Shown here: positions 8,572 to 15,007 of the stretch, piece by piece | Numbering within the stretch: the first letter of the stretch is position 1 | Layout: each line of letters begins with the position of its first letter | Source: Chromera velia | Taxonomy: Eukaryota; Sar; Chromeraceae | NCBI GenBank assembly: GCA_018398765.1 | Contig: JAHBMJ010002608.1 | Location: forward strand, 2,501-17,507 | Reading direction: 5' to 3' | Length of the DNA: 15,007 bases | The notes under the pieces: generated by a model | Databases searched by the model: none | What the model was told of the DNA's origin: nothing | The model's input: only the letters and a program-made list of their open reading frames with translations | Program-made: the position numbers and the translations under genes

Positions 8572-8693
8572 GTCAGTGATTGCCTACCTCACTTAGGAGG
8601 AAGAGAGATGCATATCGGCAAATACTTTTGTTTGTTGTTTTTCCTGCCAAATTTTGTCCTTCTGATTACTACCCCTTCGCATAGTTGCCATAA

Positions 8694-8746
8694 GATAGTA
8701 CATTGTACTATCGCATACTACAATAGGATAGTACAGGAAGTACTAT
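8694..8746. repeat. GATAGTAC palindromes
   Basis: GATAGTACATTGTACTATC (8694-8712) is a perfect inverted repeat with 9-nt arms around one base. About 30 bp downstream GATAGTACAGGAAGTACTAT repeats the motif with 6-nt arms. The rest of 8760-8900 is AT-rich with no gene. Confidence 0.6.
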
Positions 8747-8919
8747 AGGTCGATCCTAAGTTGATTCCTAACTTGATTTCATAGTTGGCCTTTAAACCTT
8801 CCTAGAAAAATCTATACAGTTCTGATCTAACTTCTAGAGAATCTATATAGTAATTTAACATAGTTAAGCAGCATAATCATGAAGCATTAATCATAAAGCT
8901 TTGTGAATGTACAGAGCGG

Positions 8920-8990
8920 TCAATCAATCAATCAATCGATCAAGTCAGTCAGTCATTCAGTCAGTCAGTCAGTCAGTCAGTCAGCCAATG
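8920..8990. repeat. CAAT and TCAG microsatellites
   Basis: A short (CAAT)n run at 8921-8937 is followed by an interrupted (GTCA)n/(TCAG)n tract at about 8943-8986. The TCAG tract supplies the TGA that ends the minus-strand MYND remnant at 8977-8979. The repeat may therefore have replaced the original 3' end of that gene. Confidence 0.85.
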
Positions 8991-9678
8991 CCCTCTGGAG
9001 GACAGGGCACACCACACGATAGAAGTGGGACCAGTCTTTCTTCTGGTACCTCCTCGAACAGTAACGGGTGTAATTGCACCCAGCACACCGCATCATTGAG
9101 GCCGACACGTCACCACAGTGCGTATACATCTTGCCCGCTTGACCCACAAGAAGGCACGGACCATCCCTCATGTGGATGAGGAGGGGGTTGGAAGGACCGT
9201 CGAAGCTCCGCTTCATGTTCTTCAAAAAGGTCCCCGACAAGAAACCTTCCTGTGTATGTGCTTGGAGGGACTGCAGGAACACAAACCAGCACTTTCCGGT
9301 GTCGGGGGCATGCCACGAATTCCCGTTGGCGACGACACCCAGATCACCCAGCAGCTTATACTAGTCCCTCTTCATCCATCCATCATCGGACGTCCGGATC
9401 CACCGCTTGCTGCTGCTGCTCACGAAGGCCTGCATAGCCTCGTCATCTCCCTTGTGGTCGTATACCCACCATTCCGGCCCGACCACCGACAGAATGGGGG
9501 GAGGGAACAGAATACGACGCCCAACCAGAGGCCTACCTCTGGGGGGACGAGACGAGGGGGGAGACCCAAAAAGATTAGCCGACGCAAAACGTGTCGGGGC
9601 AGGTCGAGCCGTGAATGTGATCTCGTGAATGTGATCATCCATTGTTCTACCCTGCAGAAAGATCTTCCTGAAGACCTC
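8977..9678 (-). pseudogene. MYND-type zinc-finger pseudogene
   Basis: One minus-strand frame is open from 9678 to 9364, stopped by TAG (9363-9361), and open again to TGA 8979-8977. The C-terminal part has the MYND layout: Y-x2-C-x9-C-x2-C-x4-YC-x3-YQ-x3-W, then His and a final Cys. The ligands are Cys at 9117, 9087, 9078, 9060 and 9009 and a His near 9027. Two expected Cys positions read Tyr (codons at 9126-9124 and 9048-9046), each one G-to-A step from Cys. The spacing between Trp, His and the last Cys is also off by one. MYND fingers are protein-interaction modules, so this copy is probably non-functional. The upstream 200 residues are unassigned. It is antisense to a 197-codon + strand ORF, which I regard as a shadow. 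Confidence 0.6.
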
Positions 9679-9771
9679 CTAAATAACGAATTCTGTGGCG
9701 TTTCAGACTGAGATTAGCTGGCCAAACCTGGGGAGGAAGGCACAGGCTATCGTGCACACACGCGCAAAGAT

Positions 9772-10269
9772 ATGATGGACGCGTACAAACTGGTTGTCAC
9801 CAAGGTATACGGGGCAGACGTCTACGATAAGTTCAAGAAGGAGTTGATGTGCTACTTGAAGAGGGAGGGCAAGATGGTCAAGGAGGCATGCATTCTGGAG
9901 AAGCTCACGAAGGTCTCCGCCGACATTGACTCCCTCTCTTGGTGGGAAATAGACGATGTGATCGAGTGTGCTCTAAAGAACGCCAAACTGGCTGAGATTG
10001 TGTTCAGCCAGGCCAACGCGCCTGGCTCTGTGGAGCGAGCATGGTCTTTGTACGACTATGTCTACAGGGAGAAGCGGAACAGACTCTCCCAGGCCCATCA
10101 GGACATGGAGGTGACCTTGTACTCCAACCTGCGCCTCCAGAAGGCGGGGGTGCCGAGATCTCAGACCAGGATTTTTGCCATCGAGGCCCTGGGGCTTCCA
10201 GCGTTTGAAGACGGATACATTTTTGACGACATCCTTGATGGAGAGCTCCTTGAGGAACATTTGGCGTAG
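9772..10269 (+). CDS. Unrecognised 165-aa protein
   Basis: A clean ORF of 165 codons with mostly G/C-ending codons. It starts at tandem ATG codons (9772 and 9775; either could be used) and ends at TAG 10267-10269. The protein is predicted mainly helical, with Lys/Glu-rich amphipathic helices, a Trp-Trp pair at residues 57-58 and a strongly acidic C-terminus (residues 147-162). It has no signal peptide or membrane segment. I recognise no family. Just upstream another register has a coding-like phrase (SWPNLGRKAQAIVHTRAK, about 9718-9771) that runs into the start. The ORF may therefore be the tail of a larger frameshifted gene or transposon relic rather than a complete gene. A CAG at 9704-9706 could also act as a splice acceptor. 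Confidence 0.5.
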   Translation: MMDAYKLVVTKVYGADVYDKFKKELMCYLKREGKMVKEACILEKLTKVSADIDSLSWWEIDDVIECALKNAKLAEIVFSQANAPGSVERAWSLYDYVYREKRNRLSQAHQDMEVTLYSNLRLQKAGVPRSQTRIFAIEALGLPAFEDGYIFDDILDGELLEEHLA

Positions 10270-10304
10270 TATGGGCTTCGATCTAACAAGGCCCCCATCT
10301 AATT

Positions 10305-10342
10305 GAGAAGGGAAGGGGAGAGGGGAGGGGAAGGGGGGGGGA
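10305..10342 (+). repeat. 38-nt polypurine tract
   Basis: Uninterrupted A/G from 10305 to 10342 with G runs of 4, 4, 4 and 8, just 35 bp after the 165-aa ORF. Such tracts prime plus-strand synthesis in LTR retroelements and also form triplexes or G-quadruplexes. No LTR was found after it, so its role is unknown. Confidence 0.7.
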
Positions 10343-10517
10343 TTAAACCTAAGGTTGAACTTTAACTGATTCAAACATATCACAGAGGTTTCTAATAATG
10401 TTAAATTAGGTCTAGATAGTGTTAAACTTAGTAAAAAATTCCTAAGAATGCCTAGAAAGCCTAATAAATTATTTTTTTTTTTATATTACTGATCAGAGTT
10501 AATGATATGGATTTGAA

Positions 10518-10537
10518 TACAGTGGAATTCCACTGTA
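10518..10537. repeat. Perfect 20-bp palindrome
   Basis: TACAGTGGAATTCCACTGTA reads identically on both strands with no spacer. It is followed by AGTACAGTATACT, itself partly palindromic. It lies in non-coding AT-rich sequence and could be a dimeric protein-binding site or a fold-back end. Confidence 0.75.
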
Positions 10538-11326
10538 GTACAGTATACTTTGGCAACTATGCCCCCTCGGTCGGGGCGGTTGACGTCTGCCTCCTCGCTG
10601 GTTTCCTTCCTCTCAATTCTTGTTTGAATTCCTCAACAAAGATCCCCCATACAATGACATTGCGTTCAGGCCTGGCTCTCCTTGGACCTTAACTTCGGTT
10701 TGAAGGTATTCTGAGCGTAGGCGCACCTCGCAGAGTCAGTAGGGCACTAGAAGGGGGCACTATGGAAGGTTATGGTAGATTTTGAGCCCAGAATGACATA
10801 AAATATGAACAAAAACAGATTTTTGCGAGCCAGTCCGGCAACCTGGAGCTCTGTCTAGTCAAGTTACGTTAAAATCTGGTGTTTTTGAAGTGTAAGCTAC
10901 GTGGTTACTTTGGGTTCCCCCCTTTTTATCTTTGTCACACAAAGAGGTTATAGGTTACCCGGTTACAAGCATTTTGACCTCATGCAGTAACCAACCAAAT
11001 TTTCAACTTTTAAAAACATTCAAAATGATGTTTAGAACACGTTTGAATACTTTTTGAGGGAGGTTACTTCATTTTTAAGGGGGGTCAAAAAAGGTTACGG
11101 GTTACCCGGTTATGGGGGGTTTGGGGACAAAGTGAGTGTGACACATCATTTTTCATCATTTTTAATCATAACTTGAATTGTTTAACAATTTTGAAGCCAG
11201 TTTTGTGAGTAACCAAATGTAACTAATCGATTGGCACCACTTTTGACTGATAGTTACATGTCACACGTTGTAGGGGGGGGTCTGTAGGGTCAGTAACCAT
11301 GGTGTAACCGGCTGAAGTGCCCCCTC

Positions 11327-11545
11327 CTAGGTAGGGCAGGACGTGTACGAGTCTCCTTCATTGTTGGGTGCGGCGAAGGTAAGCGATCTGGACGACCCCA
11401 TAGTCTCCAGTCTCTCCCAAAATTTTTTGCGAATGGTGAGTGAATAGTAAAACGGTTTCAGACCGCGATTTACGGACCTAACCAAGCCGTGGAGATGTCT
11501 CACAGGTGCAGGATAGAAATGCAGAGAGACACCCAGTCCACACAC
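11327..11545 (-). other. Possible minus-strand coding fragment
   Basis: A 72-codon minus-strand frame with a plausible composition in its second half (YYSLTIRKKFWERLETMG, about 11450-11395). It matches no family I know and has no clear splice sites. It overlaps a + strand ORF that begins at 11489. This is a weak call. Confidence 0.2.
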
Positions 11546-11839
11546 AGGTTACGCAATCCAGATGCAAGTGACCAGGACGGGGGGGAAGGAGAGGGAGAGG
11601 GCATGTCCGATCGTGCTAGTGCCAATAGCTTTCTCCCTTCTGTCCCTGCTGTCGGAGGGTGGGGGGTTGGAAGGCGTTCTCGAGGGTCGGTATCTCAAAA
11701 TAAGGTCAAGCGAGAAGGTAGAAAGGGAGAGCCGACTGACCTTGAGGAGATGGGTCCTGGAGGGGACTTCAAAGAGTTTCCTGATTCTGAAGAGACAGAA
11801 AATAGAACAGAGAGAGGGGAACGGGGAGCCTTCTCATGA
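11489..11839 (+). CDS. Low-complexity ORF, possible upstream exon
   Basis: 116 codons rich in Gly, Glu, Arg and Ser with no recognisable domain. It ends at TGA 11837-11839. It lies about 490 bp before the ubiquitin-like/kinase gene on the same strand, so it could be an upstream exon of it. Against this, composition alone can produce such an ORF in purine-rich DNA, and I found no convincing donor to link it. Confidence 0.2.
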   Translation: MEMSHRCRIEMQRDTQSTHRLRNPDASDQDGGEGEGEGMSDRASANSFLPSVPAVGGWGVGRRSRGSVSQNKVKREGRKGEPTDLEEMGPGGDFKEFPDSEETENRTERGERGAFS

Positions 11840-12060
11840 CGTCCAGCCAAAAGGGGCGGTTCCCATCGGAGAGTCTACTTCAATGCCGGTATGGAGGTAT
11901 CTGAGGTCTGTCTGACAATGATCGATGCACATCGTTTCTATTCTGTGCAATCATCTTGCATAATACGGGCTTGTGTATCCTTTCTCTCTGAATGTGCTTT
12001 TCACTCAGTCACTCTGTTTGTCTGGCAAAGAGAAGGAGGGGCAAGAAAGAAACATTCGAC

Positions 12061-12086
12061 CTGTCTGTTTGCCTGTCTGTCTGTTC
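12061..12086. repeat. CTGT microsatellite
   Basis: Interrupted (CTGT)n run. A second one, (TCTG)n, occurs at 13188-13215 inside the first intron of the downstream gene. Confidence 0.7.
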
Positions 12087-12331
12087 ACCTAGTTGTGACT
12101 TGCTCCTTGTGAAATGAGTAAGAAGGACGATGAAAGACAATCTTTTGGTCACTGTGTTCCGTTTCAATGCCTTTTCCGAAGGAAAGACAAATCAACCGCT
12201 TTTCTGCATTTGTTGTGCTTGTTGGCTTCTTTGCTGTACGTGCAGGTTCGTGACCATGCCACTTGCTCTGGAGGAGTGCCAGTGAAGGAACGGCGAAGTT
12301 TCTGTCCAGGATCTCCACAGTGGGGGGGGAG

Positions 12332-14751
12332 ATGGAGACGGCCTCCGACCTCGCAGGGAGGTGCAGAGACGCGTTGGAGGAGTTCAGACATCTGGAAGAG
12401 ATCAGCGCAGCAGCAGAAGGCCCCTCCCACCCCGCATATGATCCCCGAAGTCTTAGAGATATCGAAATTGAGGCCGTTGACGTCAACTTAAAAGTTGGAA
12501 CCGAAATTGTAGATGTCCTGGACCGCCCGTCTCGAAACAAAGCCATGGCTGTCGCTGCAGACTGGCTCCATCTTTGCCAAAAAAGAGAGATAGAAGAGGG
12601 AAGACCCGTGTCGGTACCGGCGGAGCTCCCAATAGGATTGCAGTACGAGGATCTCGGCCTGCAACTTTTCGTCAAAGGCCTTCACGAGAACGCTGTCACC
12701 CTCCTGAGGATAGCGCCTTTGCAAAAGGTCGCACAGGTCAGTTTTGCATCGTTTGAAAGCTGCAGTGCTTATATTTCTTGCAATCGCTTACAGAAGAGAG
12801 GGGACGATCCGGGCAAGAGGGACTGTGAATGCAAGCGAATTTGCAGAATCTTTGAGCGCATGACTGTGCGGTATCTGCATGTGATCGCCGGGCTTATGGA
12901 CGGCAAGGAGGAATGCAAAGTCAGACGACACGTCAAAAGAAAGACCTCAGAGTTGAGACTGGAAATGGAAGAAAGAAAGTGGAAAGGTCTGAGAGTGAGA
13001 AAGAGAGTCATCGGTGTGAAAGAATGGAAAAGAAGAGAAGGCCGAAAACTTAGAGATAGGTGAGTGGCCTCTCTGCCTTCTTCTTCAGTATGTGTTTGTT
13101 GATGCACAGTACAGGTTGAGTGAGTGACGGAGGGAGACGTGTCATGAGAAGGGTAGATCAGAAACGATGGTTTTGATTGTGTATGAGTCTGTCTGTTTGT
13201 CTGTCTGTCTGTCTGAGTGAGGTGAAAAGAGCATCAAAGAAGCATAGAGTTTCTCTTTCATTTTCTGTCTGCAACTGACCGCGTTCGTATTAACATAGAC
13301 TCCAACAAGCATCTGACATACCAAATATTTCATACATTTAAGTTCATAGAAAGGTGTCCATCATCCTCTTGAAAATTATTGGATATGAATTTCTTCCCGT
13401 GTGTGCATGGTTCTTCGTATTCTGTTTTTTTAGGTCTATGAGATAGCTGTCGAGAAGACGGGTCTGCGCATCGCAGATATTGTTCTGACGTTCGGGGGCC
13501 ACATGCTGCGCACGAGCATATCGCTCTTGGGAGGTGGGCTCAAGGACCTGTGCACGGTCCACCTCAGTCTGGCGGACGCGTTGCCGGGGGGGCATCAATC
13601 AGAGACCTCTCATGGAAGTGTACCCCCTGGACTGGGTCAACAACCCGTTCAGCCTCCGCCCCCTTCACCCCCTTCTCCTGCACAGCCGTCGTCTTCTTCT
13701 TCGTCTGCTTCTGCTTCTTCTTTTTCTTCTTCGTTGTCGTCTGGGGTCAGTGAAAGCAAAGAAATGGAATAGAGAGGCACGCACATGCAAAGAGAATGAG
13801 GGGAAAAAGGACTCTGCCGGCCGGGGCTATGAAAGAAATAGAAATCAGGGGTTGCATCTTTCAGACAGTGGAAGAAAGGTCCAGTGAAAAAAGAGAAAGG
13901 GACTGTCACAGCGACAGACTTCTCAGATGACAGGAAGGGAGAAGCGATGGATAGAAACTAGGAATTTCAAGAAGAAAATGAGCTCTTTAGGCTCTACTTC
14001 TTCCTCAACAGTGAGTGCGAATACACAGGCAGGAAGAAACAATGTGAGGCCTGAAGGAGAGAGACACAGGGACATAGATGTTGAACATAGAGAGACTGAA
14101 TAAAGGAAGAACAGAAGTATGAAAGGTATACAGGCAGAGACGAGAAGACAGAGGGAGAGAGAACAACACCAGCACAGCACAAGCGACCACAAAGCAACAA
14201 AGAAGAGAAGGCGAGTGCATTCAGTCAAGAGAAAAAGGGGGCTGGAAAAAACAAAGCGCTAAAGAACTACAAAGGGACGCCCTGCATGAAGGAGGGGAAA
14301 AAAAGAGAAGTTTCTCGGACGTATGGGCAGATGGGAGTTGGACAGCTAGTAGAGAAGTGTACAAGTTAGAAGCTTAAGACAATTGATTCTTAGCTTGTCC
14401 CTCTTCTACCGTCTGCCTTCGTTAGAGCTCGGTCGGGGGAGTGAAATCCTCTGCACTGCTCTGCATATGTGTATGCAGGTCCGATTGTACACTCTGCAAG
14501 TCTTGGAGAATGGCCTTGCTGGGCAGAGACAATTCAGCCTGGACGAGGGCTGGCACTTTCGTGACTTTCTCAGAAATAGACATCCGAAGTGCTTCGTAAG
14601 TGGTTCTTTTGGAACTTTGTACCGGCTCAAGTCGCCCTCAGGGGACTCGTTTGTTAGGAAGGTGGTCCCTTTCATGTCCACAAAGATGCTAAGTCTTGAG
14701 ACCAAGATACATGCACAGATCTCTGGACATGGTAGTTGCAAAGACGGTGCT
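12332..14751 (+). CDS. Ubiquitin-like domain protein kinase (partial, three exons)
   Basis: Predicted exons are 12332-12736, 13434-13745 and 14479 to at most 14751. Both joins are phase 0. The product is at least about 320 residues. Residues 1-109 are unassigned, helical and acidic. Residues 110-182 match a ubiquitin fold end to end: LQLFVKGL for beta-1, an aliphatic beta-2, a Lys-rich helix, the G[IL]-x4-L-x-F-x-G turn, and CTVHLSL for the last strand. The first intron splits this domain and the match spans the junction, which supports the splice. Residues 183-239 are a Pro then Ser-rich linker. Residues 279-313 carry the kinase N-lobe: VSGSFGTLY (first Gly of G-x-G-x-x-G is Val), beta-3 Lys 300 and a helix-C Glu near 313. 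The catalytic loop would lie beyond the window. Frame 2 is open back to 12254. I chose ATG 12332 as the first in-frame Met, but an upstream exon is possible. Exon 3 probably ends before TGA 14752. Confidence 0.6.
12737..13433 (+). other. Predicted intron 1 (697 nt), splitting the ubiquitin-like domain
   Basis: The donor is CAG|GTCAGT and the acceptor TTCTGTTTTTTTAG|GTC. Removing it joins the two halves of a ubiquitin-like domain in phase 0. Without splicing, the exon 1 frame reads through into basic low-complexity sequence and stops at 13063. The intron contains the (TCTG)n run. Confidence 0.6.
13188..13215. repeat. TCTG microsatellite in intron 1
   Basis: About seven TCTG units with one T-for-C interruption (TGTTTGTC). 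It lies inside the predicted first intron, so length changes would not affect the protein. Confidence 0.85.
13746..14478 (+). other. Predicted intron 2 (733 nt), strongly purine-rich
   Basis: The donor is GGG|GTCAGT and the acceptor CATATGTGTATGCAG|GTC, phase 0. The middle (about 13765-14330) is unusually rich in A and G on the + strand (many GAGAAG, GGAAGA and AAAGAG words). This makes long Leu/Ser/Cys shadow ORFs on the minus strand. If this intron is not removed, the exon 2 frame stops at TAG 13770-13772, and the kinase exon would belong to another gene. Confidence 0.5.
14596..14601 (+). promoter_or_regulatory. Consensus-like GTAAGT inside the kinase exon
   Basis: GTAAGT overlaps the Val-Ser codons that open the Gly-rich loop. 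It matches the usual eukaryotic donor better than the two GTCAGT donors of this gene. Use of this site would cut the kinase N-lobe out of the message. I regard it as a possible alternative donor, not the main one, because the sequence after it reads as a kinase. Confidence 0.3.
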
Positions 14752-15007
14752 TGAGGTTTTTGTTATGCATGCCGCGTCTCCGTGTATGAGGGGCGGATCT
14801 AGCCTAGTCTGTCAAAAGGTTCCGGTTCGTCCCATCTGTTCTGAATCTAGGAACACTGCTCATTAATCACTTTTACTGCGGCTTATTTCTCAAGCGGCGG
14901 TAAAGTAGAACTTGGAGAACAACGAAAAGAGGGGAGAGGCAGGGCAAAAACTTTCTAAAAGTTTGTCTCCTTGGCAAAGGCTACCCTTTGACGGCAGAGA
15001 ACAACTT
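14752..15007. other. Probable intron after the kinase exon
   Basis: The kinase frame stops at TGA 14752, and the remaining 256 bp show no kinase-like sequence in any frame. The true donor is uncertain; GT dinucleotides near 14731 and 14745 are candidates. The next kinase exons would lie beyond the window. Confidence 0.4.

Larger units (their letters stand above)
10270..11326. other. Non-coding region with a GGTTAC/GTAACC cluster
   Basis: No supported gene. Over 10903-11308 the hexamer GGTTAC or its complement GTAACC occurs at 10903, 10953, 10987, 11062, 11093, 11100, 11209, 11293 and 11303. The 13-mer GGTTACCCGGTTA occurs twice, at 10953-10965 and 11100-11112, 147 bp apart. A 12-nt T run lies near 10470-10482. 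Confidence 0.6.

Noticed and set aside
9118-9711. 197-codon + strand ORF
   Set aside because: It is antisense to the MYND remnant, whose minus-strand frame carries a recognisable motif. The + strand protein has none.
12114-12491. 125-codon + strand ORF overlapping the first kinase-gene exon
   Set aside because: It is in another frame from the ubiquitin-like coding sequence, is Arg/Pro/Ser-rich with no domain, and includes a probable acceptor at 12245.
13923-14228. Minus-strand ORFs rich in Leu, Ser and Cys that look like membrane proteins
   Set aside because: They arise from the purine-rich + strand of intron 2, whose complement encodes hydrophobic low-complexity sequence in every frame.

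Overview
This is eukaryotic nuclear DNA. It has long gene-poor stretches, microsatellites, complex repeats and at least one decayed retroelement-like coding relic. Coding-looking stretches are interrupted by GT..AG introns, with donors of the form GTGAGT or GTCAGT and pyrimidine-rich acceptors. Nothing looks like a bacterial operon. No rRNA, tRNA or CRISPR array was found by eye. The mixed GC content, introns and low-complexity Ser/Pro tails would suit a protist or alga, for example an alveolate such as a chromerid. That taxonomic guess is weak and rests on general style only.

Layout. Positions 85-870 hold a nested repeat: two direct copies of a ~270-bp unit, plus inverted copies of its ends that would fold back on each other. 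From about 1553 to 6226 the + strand carries one long decayed coding relic. It resembles a retrotransposon Gag: a coiled-coil region, a capsid-like helical region, a Gly/Ser-rich basic linker and a zinc-knuckle region. About 1.9 kb of further coding-like sequence follows that I cannot assign. At least nine in-frame stops and four frame changes interrupt it, and no protease, reverse transcriptase, RNase H or integrase motif was found. Positions 6227-8100 are non-coding and full of short GC-rich inverted and direct motifs. Positions 8122-8571 hold a two-exon gene remnant with a charged helical tail. A minus-strand MYND-type zinc-finger pseudogene lies at 8977-9678, and an unrecognised 165-aa ORF at 9772-10269. 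Positions 10270-11490 are non-coding and contain a 38-nt polypurine run, a perfect 20-bp palindrome and a dense cluster of GGTTAC/GTAACC words.

The best gene runs from about 12332 off the right end. Its three predicted exons join in phase 0. They encode an unfamiliar N-terminal region, a ubiquitin-like beta-grasp domain split by the first intron, a Pro/Ser-rich linker, and the N-lobe of a protein kinase (Gly-rich loop, beta-3 Lys, helix-C Glu). The rest of the kinase would lie beyond the window. This ubiquitin-like plus kinase arrangement is the most interesting biology here.

Where repeat copies can be compared, nearly all differences I counted are transitions. Three expected zinc-ligand Cys codons, in two unrelated relics, read as Tyr, which is a single G-to-A change. 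Together this suggests transition-biased decay of the repeat compartment. The inference rests on hand alignment of short stretches.
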